A stretch of 5,797 nucleotides of DNA from an uncultured Collinsella sp. (GTDB taxonomy: Bacteria > Actinomycetota > Coriobacteriia > Coriobacteriales > Coriobacteriaceae). This document shows positions 1 to 5,769 of this stretch, one piece after another. The stretch is from positions 1 to 5,797 of the forward strand of contig CAAECP010000150.1 in NCBI GenBank assembly GCA_900754385.1, given 5' to 3'. How positions within the stretch are numbered: the first letter of the stretch is position 1; each line of letters starts with the position of its first letter. A program made the position numbers and the translations under genes. The notes beneath the pieces are model-generated. The model was not told where the DNA came from. It worked only from the letters and a program-made list of their open reading frames with translations, and searched no databases.

Positions 1-190
1 AGGGTAGCGCTGCGACGCGGAAATCGCGCGCCGTTGCCGCGCCCCGCAGTGCCCGCTTCCCCCGAGAACAATTATCAGTGCAGGTTAAAGCTATCGAGTA
101 ACACTCTTGAAAGGTTTTGAGCTTAAGGGCTTTCTAAGGTTTGAGGCGCGGATGTGGCTCGCCTGTGTGGGGCGTGTGGATGGCTCGTTC
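1..190. other. Left-edge stretch with no supported gene
   Basis: No start codon with a Shine-Dalgarno site and no recognisable protein is visible here. Two plus-strand frames are open from the window edge and stop at about 101 and 120, so the tail of an upstream rightward gene cannot be excluded, but neither translation is recognisable. The first 60 bases are very GC-rich and can fold: CTGCGACGCGG (10-20) pairs imperfectly with CCGCGCCCCGCAG (37-49). On the minus strand a GATAAT at 76-71 resembles a -10 box pointing left, without a convincing -35. Two near-identical direct repeats, AAGGTTTTGAG (111-121) and AAGGTTTGAG (136-145), lie just beyond the 3' end of the minus-strand Nudix-Vsr gene. 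No intrinsic terminator for that gene is visible here. Confidence 0.4.
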
Positions 191-1180
191 CTAGCGCTGC
201 GGCTCTGCGGCGCGCACCTGCTCGATGACCTTTTCCATCGTGGCGTCGATGCGGTCTTTTTTGAGCTCGCATTCCCAGACGGTGATGGGCGTCCAGCCCA
301 TTTGAGTGAGTGCTGCCACGGCAGCGCGGTCGCGCTCGACGTTGCGACGGAACTTTGCCTCCCAAAACTCAACGTTGCGCTTGGGCTGGCTCGGGTTGCA
401 CTTGGGGCAGCGGTGCCAAAAGCAACCGTTGACGAAGATGGCGATCTTGCGCCCGGGGAAGGCGATGTCGGGCTTGCCGGGAACCTTCCATTCCAAGCGA
501 TATCCCGTAAGGCCTGCTGCCCGCAGGCACTGGCGAACGAGCAGCTCGGGCTTGGTGTTGGCGCGCTTGTTGCCCTTCATGGACTTTTTGATGGCGGCGA
601 GACGGCGCACGAGTTCACGCTCGTCGGCGGAAAGGTCCGAGGTGTCGATGCCGTCCAACAGACCGGGCTTTGGACGCTTTTTGCTGCGGCGCTTAGGTGC
701 GCGCTTGGGCTTGGTGGCGGGCTCGTCGGTCGCGGTGGCCTCGGCGTCGTTGGCAACGCCGTTGGCCTCAAGCCGGTCTTCCTTCAACTCAATTAGGGCA
801 TCAATGAGTCCCTTGTCGGCGGGCATCCACTCAACGGTGGCAAGCGAGGTGCGCGGAATCCAGCGGATATCGAGCTGGCGGTCGTGCTTCTGGGGCTCGC
901 CAGACTCTTTAGCCAGCGAGCAGTAGTAGCACTCCATGGAGAGATGAAAATCGGGGTAGTCGTACTCAACGGTATAGAAATCTCGCAGGTTGGTGACCTT
1001 CACCTGCAGCTCTTCCATGAGCTCGCGGCGTACGGCGTCTTCGGGTGTCTCGCCGCGCATGAGCTTGCCACCGGGGAACTCCCAAAGTCCCTGCATGTCG
1101 CCGTAGCCGCGCTGCACGGCAAGCAGCTCATCGGATCCTTCCTTGCGAATGATCCCAGCGGCAACATGAACAGTCTTCAA
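191..1180 (-). CDS. Nudix (MutT-like) hydrolase fused to Vsr-type mismatch endonuclease
   Basis: This 329-residue cytoplasmic protein has two enzyme domains. Residues 1-135 form a MutT-like Nudix hydrolase. The Nudix box spans G38-V60, with E44, R52, E53, E56 and E57 present; the usual late glycine is Q59. A late WMPAD motif (118-122) resembles MutT/CTP pyrophosphohydrolase relatives, which hydrolyse oxidised or non-canonical NTPs. Residues 136-195 are a linker rich in Lys, Arg, Pro and Ala. Residues 196-315 match Vsr, the T:G mismatch-nicking endonuclease of very short patch repair: NTKPE (208-212), PGKPDIAF with catalytic-type D238, GCFWH (252-256), EFW (271-273), NVERDR (280-285) and VWECEL (301-306). 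C253, C258 or C261, and C304 could hold the structural zinc. The start chosen is TTG at 1180, six bases after GGGAGGA (1193-1187); upstream codons in frame only shadow the divergent ABC gene. No Dcm-type methylase lies in the window. Domain calls are secure; the substrate and the joint role are inference. Confidence 0.9.
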   Translation of the reverse strand: MKTVHVAAGIIRKEGSDELLAVQRGYGDMQGLWEFPGGKLMRGETPEDAVRRELMEELQVKVTNLRDFYTVEYDYPDFHLSMECYYCSLAKESGEPQKHDRQLDIRWIPRTSLATVEWMPADKGLIDALIELKEDRLEANGVANDAEATATDEPATKPKRAPKRRSKKRPKPGLLDGIDTSDLSADERELVRRLAAIKKSMKGNKRANTKPELLVRQCLRAAGLTGYRLEWKVPGKPDIAFPGRKIAIFVNGCFWHRCPKCNPSQPKRNVEFWEAKFRRNVERDRAAVAALTQMGWTPITVWECELKKDRIDATMEKVIEQVRAAEPQR

Positions 1181-1212
1181 CAGGAGTCCTCCCTTAACAT
1201 CAACACATAACA

Positions 1213-1272
1213 GGGTGGCTACCCGTACCTTACACAACGGTAAGGCAAGCGTAAGCCATATCGATGGTAGCC
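1213..1272. promoter_or_regulatory. Nested dyads and GTAAG direct repeats in the divergent intergenic region
   Basis: The 148 bp between the Nudix-Vsr gene and the ABC operon contain layered symmetry. GGCTACC (1217-1223) is inverted at GGTAGCC (1266-1272). Inside lies CCTTAC (1228-1233) inverted at GTAAGG (1240-1245). GTAAGGC (1240-1246) is repeated directly as GTAAGCC (1251-1257), exactly 11 bp later. GGGTGGCTACCC (1213-1224) is itself a near-palindrome. Direct repeats at one helical turn are typical of OmpR-family response-regulator sites, the family that controls BceAB-type transporters. No strong -35/-10 pair was found for either gene, so activator-dependent transcription is plausible. 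The binding protein is not known. Confidence 0.45.
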
Positions 1273-1280
1273 GACTCGTC

Positions 1281-1318
1281 TTCTTGCGACTATAGATGCC
1301 GTAGACTAATCGCAAGAA
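1281..1318 (+). promoter_or_regulatory. Perfect 9-bp inverted repeat overlapping the ABC operon ribosome binding site
   Basis: TTCTTGCGA (1281-1289) and TCGCAAGAA (1310-1318) are perfect reverse complements separated by 20 bases. The right arm runs into the AGAAAGGA Shine-Dalgarno site (1315-1322) of the ABC ATPase gene, and the loop contains TATAGAT (1291-1297), a possible -10 box. If transcription starts upstream of 1281, the mRNA hairpin would hide part of the ribosome binding site. If it starts within the loop, the repeat could only act as DNA, for example as an operator. The symmetry is seen directly; its role is inference. Confidence 0.45.
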
Positions 1319-1328
1319 AGGACTCGGT

Positions 1329-2114
1329 ATGCAAACCACGCACATGGCGACCCCGGTACTGGAGGTCGCGCATCTCGAAAAGGTATATGGAGCGCTGGGC
1401 AACGTGACCCGCGCGCTCAACGACGTCAGCTTTACGGTCAACCGCGGCGAATTTGTTGGCATCATGGGCGCTTCGGGCTCGGGCAAGTCGACGTTGCTCA
1501 ACTGCGTGTCGACCATCGATAGCGCCACGAGCGGCACGATCCGCATCAACGGGCAGGACGTGACGCGCATGAAGCAGGCCAAGCTCTCGCAGTTTCGCCG
1601 CGAGGAGCTCGGCTTTATCTTCCAGGACTCCAACCTGCTCGATACGCTCACGGCACGCGAGAACATCGCCCTGCCGCTCACCATTGCCCGCACAAACTCG
1701 GCAGAGATCTCGACCCGCGTGCAGGATGTGGCAGCGCGCCTGTCCATCAGTCAGGTGCTCGACAAGTATCCCTACCAGATGTCCGGCGGCCAGCAGCAGC
1801 GCGTTGCCGCGGCTCGCGCGCTCGTCACCGACCCCACCATGATCATGGCTGACGAGCCTACCGGCGCCCTCGATTCCAAGAGCGCCCGCCTGCTGCTCGA
1901 GAGCCTGGAGGCCCTGAATCGCCGCCTGCGCGCCACCGTGCTCATGGTCACACACGACAGCTTTGCCGCCAGCTACACGAGCCGTGTGCTGTTTATTCGC
2001 GACGGCAAGATCTTCACCGAGCTGCGCCGCGGCGACACCGACCGCCGAGAGTTCTTCGACCGCATTATGGAGGTCGTTGCCATGATGGGCGGTGAGGGCT
2101 CCGATGCTCTGTAA
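1329..2114 (+). CDS. ABC transporter ATP-binding protein, BceA/antimicrobial-peptide type
   Basis: This 261-residue cytoplasmic ATPase energises the permease encoded next to it. All nucleotide-binding motifs are present: A-loop Tyr20, Walker [10 protein letters not shown] (47-55), Q-loop Gln99 in FIFQD, signature MSGGQQQR (151-158; the first residue is Met where most families have Leu), Walker B MIMADEP (171-177) with catalytic E176, D-loop GALDS (179-183) and H-loop His209 in THD. The FxFQDxNLL stretch and the overall length fit the MacB/LolD/BceA group. Pairing with a BceB-like permease makes the BceA-type peptide-antibiotic family the best fit. The start is ATG 1329, six bases after AGAAAGGA (1315-1322); ATG 1344 is a weaker alternative with no comparable ribosome binding site. 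The stop lies 11 nt inside the next gene, so translation of the two is probably coupled. The transported or sensed compound cannot be read from the sequence. Confidence 0.93.
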   Translation: MQTTHMATPVLEVAHLEKVYGALGNVTRALNDVSFTVNRGEFVGIMGASGSGKSTLLNCVSTIDSATSGTIRINGQDVTRMKQAKLSQFRREELGFIFQDSNLLDTLTARENIALPLTIARTNSAEISTRVQDVAARLSISQVLDKYPYQMSGGQQQRVAAARALVTDPTMIMADEPTGALDSKSARLLLESLEALNRRLRATVLMVTHDSFAASYTSRVLFIRDGKIFTELRRGDTDRREFFDRIMEVVAMMGGEGSDAL

Positions 2115-4341
2115 ACTCGCTTGGGGCAACGTCCGCCGCGCCGGCCGCGACTACCTCGTTTACTTGTTGACGCTCACCCTGGGCGTCACGGTCTTCTATG
2201 CCTTTAACACCGTCTCGATGCAGGTCGACATCGCCGGCATCGAGGAAGCGGGCTTGTCCGAGGTCATGGGTACCATGCTCGGCTACCTCACGTACTTTTT
2301 GGCCGGCGTCATGGCCTTTTTGATGGTGTACGCCAATAACTTCATCATGAAACGCCGCAAAAAGGAGTTTGGCCTGTACCAGGTACTCGGCATGGGGCGC
2401 GGGCGCGTCGCCACGATTATGGCGCTCGAGACTGTGATCGTTTCGGTCGGCGCCTTTGTCGCCGGCATCGTGCTGGGCGTGGGGCTCTCTCAGCTCATGG
2501 TATTCTTTACGGCCTCGCTCTTTAAGACACAGATCGCCAATTTCCACTTCTTCTTCTCGGTGCATGCGTTCAACCTGACCCTTGCCTGCATGCTCGTAAT
2601 GTTTGTGCTCACGTTGCTGCTGAACCTTCTCGCCGTGCGTCGCACCAAACTCATCGAGCTTATGGGTGCCGAGCGTCGCAACGAGAGCATCAAGACACGC
2701 AACCCATGGATCGCGATTGCCATCTTTGCCGTGGGCGTGGTGCTGGTGGGCGTGGCCTATTACCGTCTGCTACGTGATGGGTTCCCGGTCACCGCGACGG
2801 ACAGCAAGCTGCAAGAGGCCATGAACCAGTTTGGTATTACGACCGCTATGGTTACAGTGGGCACCTTTGCCCTGTTCTGGGGACTCTCGGGCATGCTCAT
2901 CAAGCTGCTGCAGAGCCTGCGCGGTGTGTATTGGCGCGGTCTCAACATGTTTACCGTGCGCCAGCTTGCGGCCAAGGTCAACACGGTGTGCTTTTCGATG
3001 GGCGTCATCGCGATGATCCTGTTTTTGGCCATCACCTCGGTGACGTGCGGCATGTCGATCGCCAACGTGATGAACGAGAATCTGGAGCGCTATACGCCGG
3101 CTGATATGTCGCAGACGTATATCTACTACACGCCCGATGATCTCGACCGTTACAAAGAGTATGCTGACCCGTCTGAGGCCGATCGTATGGTGCCGGCCGA
3201 CGCAACGGTCGACTTGTACTCTGCGTGGCATGGTGAGCTTGCCGATCCGGACAATGATACGGAGAGTATTTATGGTAAGTCGGCGGACAACAGCGTCGAG
3301 ACCGGCAAGAAGGTCAATATCGCCGATGTTGCCGGTGAGCATGTGCAGATCGATTCGTATCTGAGTTATCCGCTTGGCGGCTCGGATCCTTCGGTGACTC
3401 CAAGTGAGATGTGCAAGATCATGGGCGAAAAGCTCCCGAAGGCGCTCGAGGGTAGCAACGCCGACACGACAGGCCTGTCTGTGACGCCGGCAAGTCAGTA
3501 CAACAAATTGCGTCAGATGATGGGCAAGGAGCCGGTGAGCATTGGTCGCGACCAGTACTTGCTCACGTGTGATATGGGCGGCGAGCTGGTCGACATGTAC
3601 ACCAAGTATATGGCTGGCGGCCATGCCCTTACCTTGGGCGGGCATACGCTCAAGCCCGCTGGCGACAAGTCGGACGAGGATACGGCTGCCATCGCCAACT
3701 CGGCGATGGGCAGTAATCCGGGTACCGTCGTCGTTGCCGACGAGCTGTTGTCCCAACTTAATCTGCAACCGTATTCCAGTAGCCTGCTCGTTAACTACAA
3801 ACAGGGGATGGATGCGACCGAGGCAGACGAGAGCATTAAATACACTGCGCTCGACAATCTGCTCGTTGACGGCAAGGAGCCGGGGTCGTGGGGACTCTTT
3901 ATCACACGCTCCGAGATGTACACGCAGGCAGCGCAAATGAACGGTCTTATTAGCTACCTAGCCATCTACATCGGCTTTGTATTGGTCGTTGCGTGCGCGG
4001 CGATACTGTCGATCCAGCAGCTCTCCAATGTGGCCGACGGCAGCCGCGGCTATCGTGTGCTGGCGCAGATCGGCTGTGACGACCGCCAGATCCGCCATTC
4101 GGTGATGGCACAGCAAGCGGTGTTCTTCCTGTTCCCGTTGGCGGTGGGCTTGGCGCACTCCTTTGTGGCACTTAAGGTGATCATCGAGCTGGTGAGCATT
4201 TTCGGAAATATGAGCATCGGCGGCACCGTGGGCCTCACCTACGCGATCTTCCTGGCAGCATACGGTGGCTACTTCCTGGTGACCTACCTCATGAGCACCG
4301 GCATGGTGCGAGCCGCCATAGCCACCCGCTACAGCGAGTAA
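2104..4341 (+). CDS. FtsX-family ABC permease, BceB-like, 10 TM with large extracellular domain
   Basis: This 745-residue inner-membrane permease pairs with the upstream ATPase. The N-terminus ([19 protein letters not shown]) is typical of BceB-type proteins. Hydrophobic segments lie at about residues 17-37, 57-79, 104-135, 154-178, 201-222, 245-269, 293-322, 614-638, 669-694 and 706-734. That gives ten TM helices, with a roughly 290-residue hydrophilic domain between TM7 and TM8, the BceB topology. The extracellular domain is rich in Asp, Glu, Ser and Thr and has only two cysteines (C437, C489), which could pair. Relatives free lipid II-cycle intermediates from peptide antibiotics and signal flux to a partner histidine kinase. 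The start is ATG 2104, preceded by GGTGAGGG (2091-2098) at 5-nt spacing; the in-frame GTG at 2092 sits inside that site and is unlikely. No bceRS-like genes are in the window, so the ligand is unknown and the regulator is inferred to lie elsewhere. Confidence 0.92.
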   Translation: MLCKLAWGNVRRAGRDYLVYLLTLTLGVTVFYAFNTVSMQVDIAGIEEAGLSEVMGTMLGYLTYFLAGVMAFLMVYANNFIMKRRKKEFGLYQVLGMGRGRVATIMALETVIVSVGAFVAGIVLGVGLSQLMVFFTASLFKTQIANFHFFFSVHAFNLTLACMLVMFVLTLLLNLLAVRRTKLIELMGAERRNESIKTRNPWIAIAIFAVGVVLVGVAYYRLLRDGFPVTATDSKLQEAMNQFGITTAMVTVGTFALFWGLSGMLIKLLQSLRGVYWRGLNMFTVRQLAAKVNTVCFSMGVIAMILFLAITSVTCGMSIANVMNENLERYTPADMSQTYIYYTPDDLDRYKEYADPSEADRMVPADATVDLYSAWHGELADPDNDTESIYGKSADNSVETGKKVNIADVAGEHVQIDSYLSYPLGGSDPSVTPSEMCKIMGEKLPKALEGSNADTTGLSVTPASQYNKLRQMMGKEPVSIGRDQYLLTCDMGGELVDMYTKYMAGGHALTLGGHTLKPAGDKSDEDTAAIANSAMGSNPGTVVVADELLSQLNLQPYSSSLLVNYKQGMDATEADESIKYTALDNLLVDGKEPGSWGLFITRSEMYTQAAQMNGLISYLAIYIGFVLVVACAAILSIQQLSNVADGSRGYRVLAQIGCDDRQIRHSVMAQQAVFFLFPLAVGLAHSFVALKVIIELVSIFGNMSIGGTVGLTYAIFLAAYGGYFLVTYLMSTGMVRAAIATRYSE

Positions 4342-4379
4342 CAAGCGGGCAAAATCGTCGCAAAATTAGAGGCGTATGA

Positions 4380-4419
4380 CCGCCGCGAAGGGACCAGGGG
4401 CCCTTTCGCGGCGGTTTTT
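4380..4419 (+). terminator. Rho-independent terminator of the ABC operon
   Basis: CCGCCGCGAAGGG (4380-4392) pairs with CCCTTTCGCGGCGG (4401-4414) with one bulged T, followed by TTTTT (4415-4419). It starts 39 bases after the permease stop codon. The T-run is on the plus strand only, so it acts on the rightward operon. Confidence 0.93.
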
Positions 4420-4442
4420 GCCAATCTGGTGCGTCTCAGATA

Positions 4443-4563
4443 CAAGTGAGTAGACTTTTTTGAACCTGCCGAGTACATCGCGACAAATGATCTATAAAAC
4501 TGCAGGTCAGAGCTGTGGCGTTTTGGGGCGTGCTCGGCCTTCTGCAAAAAACCTACTCACTTG
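4443..4563. repeat. 121-bp intergenic element bounded by long inverted repeats
   Basis: The left arm begins CAAGTGAGTAG (4443-4453) and the right arm ends with its exact reverse complement, CTACTCACTTG (4553-4563). The symmetry continues inward through TTTTTTG (4456-4462) against CAAAAAA (4545-4551), then GCCGAGTAC (4468-4476) against GTGCTCGGC (4530-4538). The arms are about 34 nt each, with one gap and a five-base unmatched patch. The centre (4477-4529) contains CTATAAAA and no gene. It lies between the terminators of two convergent units. Possible identities are a small non-autonomous mobile or dispersed repeat, a structured RNA, or paired protein sites. The inverted repeat is seen directly; no flanking target-site duplication was identified. 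Confidence 0.6.
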
Positions 4564-4580
4564 GTTTTTCTGCTAGAAGA

Positions 4581-4613
4581 CCGCCACGAGGGAAGACAGC
4601 TCTCTCGCGACGG
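4581..4613. other. Imperfect hairpin in the convergent intergenic region
   Basis: CCGCCACGAGGGA (4581-4593) can pair with TCTCTCGCGACGG (4601-4613) around a 7-base loop, with two mismatches and one G-T pair. No T-run follows on either strand, so it is not a standard intrinsic terminator. The rest of 4564-4630 shows no gene or other motif that I recognise. Confidence 0.3.
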
Positions 4614-4630
4614 TTGGCGTTTGCCCAGAT

Positions 4631-4667
4631 AAAACCTGCCAAAATAAACCTGTCCCTTTTTGGCAGG
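4631..4667 (-). terminator. Rho-independent terminator of the luxR-type gene
   Basis: Read on the minus strand, CCTGCCAAAA (4667-4658) pairs perfectly with TTTTGGCAGG (4644-4635), followed by TTTTAT (4634-4629). The stem begins at the base directly after the TAA stop codon of the regulator gene. On the plus strand the stem is followed only by TTAACG, so plus-strand termination would be weak. Confidence 0.9.
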
Positions 4668-5633
4668 TTAACGTTTCCAAAAATGCAGGATCAACGTCGT
4701 GCGGTTTTGTTGCTCGGTTTTGACCAGGATGTTGTGGATGTGGGTCTTGACGGTGCCCACGGCAAGGAATAGCTCGTCAGCGATCTCTTGGTTCGACTTG
4801 CCCAACACGACCAGACGCATGACTTCGGTCTCGCGGTTGGAGAGCTTGTAGGCATTGCGATAGAAGGGCATCTGCTCTTCGATGTGTCGATCAAGATCGC
4901 TGACGTTCTTTTCCTCGGGTGCCTCCTGCATGCGGATTGAAAGCACGTGGTAGGAGTAGATAATCAGCAGAATCGCAAAGTAGCACGCAAAGACGTTTTC
5001 GCTAAAGTTGCGCTCGGATAGATAAAGCTGCAGCCAAGAGGGTGCCAGACTCATGGGAACGACTAGGATGTTGTAGAAATCCTCGGCAACGATGCAACCG
5101 ACCAGAATGGCGCCGATAATCAGGTGCTTTCGTTGGTTGTTGACGCGTGCCTGCAGCTCAACCTTTGTGCTCTTATGAGCCGTCCAAAAGATATACAGTC
5201 CCACAAAGACAAGGAACACCTGGCGCATTGTGTAGTAGAGCCACTGGTGCATGGGGCCATAGGGAACGGCGACGATAATCAGCAACTCACTCAGGAAGAA
5301 CGCTGCGACGGGGATAACGAACTGCTTCTTAGAATGTTTATCGAGCAAGTCCATGGCAATCAGCCAAATAAAAGCCTGTGAAGCGGTCGCCACAAGGGTC
5401 CGCAACACAGGCATGGTAATTGAGTAATAGTCGCTGGCCGGAAAACTCTGGTTTTGCAACGTGTATTCAAAAAAGAAGATCTCGGTCATCTCGATGGCAT
5501 AGCAAATAAAAACGCCGCTGCCATAGATAAAGAAGCGTCGACGGGACGAGGCATAGGCGGCAAGCGAAAGCACTGCCGTCACAATACAGATAACTAGTAT
5601 TGCCAAGGTATAGAAGAACATGAGTGTGTTCAT
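4668..5633 (-). CDS. Membrane-anchored LuxR-family transcriptional regulator (7 TM + HTH)
   Basis: This 321-residue protein is probably a one-component sensor and regulator held in the cell membrane. Seven hydrophobic segments lie at about residues 4-27, 34-56, 72-97, 104-123, 128-152, 168-192 and 212-231. An odd number of helices puts the C-terminus in the cytoplasm if the N-terminus is outside. A charged linker (232-262) leads to a classic LuxR/GerE helix-turn-helix at 263-320: LSNRETEV (264-271), GKSNQEIADELF (278-289) and recognition helix AVGTVKTHIHNILVKT (291-306). There is no receiver or autoinducer domain, so any signal is presumably sensed by the membrane part. Related membrane LuxR regulators are numerous in Coriobacteriia, and some control adjacent small-molecule metabolism genes. 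The start is ATG 5633 with a poor ribosome binding site (GGGACGGTGA upstream); ATG 5621 (Met5) is an alternative. It is transcribed toward the ABC operon with terminators between, so it is not in that operon. Its target is unknown. Confidence 0.9.
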   Translation of the reverse strand: MNTLMFFYTLAILVICIVTAVLSLAAYASSRRRFFIYGSGVFICYAIEMTEIFFFEYTLQNQSFPASDYYSITMPVLRTLVATASQAFIWLIAMDLLDKHSKKQFVIPVAAFFLSELLIIVAVPYGPMHQWLYYTMRQVFLVFVGLYIFWTAHKSTKVELQARVNNQRKHLIIGAILVGCIVAEDFYNILVVPMSLAPSWLQLYLSERNFSENVFACYFAILLIIYSYHVLSIRMQEAPEEKNVSDLDRHIEEQMPFYRNAYKLSNRETEVMRLVVLGKSNQEIADELFLAVGTVKTHIHNILVKTEQQNRTTLILHFWKR

Positions 5634-5666
5634 CTGTCACCGTCCCGTCTCATTTGATCTGTGATT

Positions 5667-5699
5667 GGGTCCATATAATCCCTGGGGTATATATGTCCC
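5667..5699. promoter_or_regulatory. Tandem GGG-N10-CCC motifs upstream of the luxR-type gene
   Basis: GGGTCCATATAATCCC (5667-5682) and GGGGTATATATGTCCC (5684-5699) are two 16-bp units spaced 17 bp apart, each with a GGG and CCC border around an AT-rich core. The second extends to a 20-bp imperfect dyad with arms CTGGG/CCCAG (5682-5701). They sit 34-66 bp upstream of the regulator start, where an autoregulatory site would be expected. TATAAT (5674-5679, plus strand) has no well-spaced -35, and no clear leftward promoter for the gene was found. Binding by the LuxR protein itself is inference. Confidence 0.4.
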
Positions 5700-5769
5700 A
5701 GCCGGTCGTTTCACCGCGGATTAGACACCAAGATACAGCATAGCCGTATACCGTTCGCGGCTCCAGATG

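Noticed and set aside
107..926. Plus-strand open frames of 229 and 206 residues
   Set aside because: They are antisense to the Nudix-Vsr gene and have low-complexity translations without recognisable motifs, as expected from GC-rich shadow frames.
1284..1312. TTGCGA as a -35 box for the ABC operon
   Set aside because: The sequences 16-18 bp downstream (around 1306-1313) do not resemble a -10 box, and the hexamer is part of the inverted repeat.
1181..1747. N-terminal extension of the Nudix-Vsr reading frame to 518 residues
   Set aside because: The added part runs antisense to the ABC ATPase gene and shows no domain. The TTG at 1180 has a strong Shine-Dalgarno site at correct spacing, and the Nudix homology starts right after it.
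2092..2103. GTG start four codons upstream for the permease
   Set aside because: The GTG lies within the GGTGAGGG ribosome binding site, and family members begin at the MLxKLAxxN position.
1290..2129. Minus-strand frame of 279 residues opposite the ABC ATPase
   Set aside because: The opposite strand encodes a full set of ABC motifs. This translation is rich in His, Ala and Arg without any domain.
2770..3936. Minus-strand frame of 388 residues opposite the permease
   Set aside because: It is a mirror of the permease codons, rich in Arg and His, with no homology that I recognise and no ribosome binding site.
4329..4547. Minus-strand frame of 72 residues across the operon terminator and inverted-repeat element
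   Set aside because: It runs through a terminator and a repeat, has no ribosome binding site noted, and shows no domain. The repeat explains the sequence better.
4515..4772. Plus-strand frame of 85 residues
   Set aside because: It crosses the luxR terminator and is antisense to the HTH-coding end of that gene.
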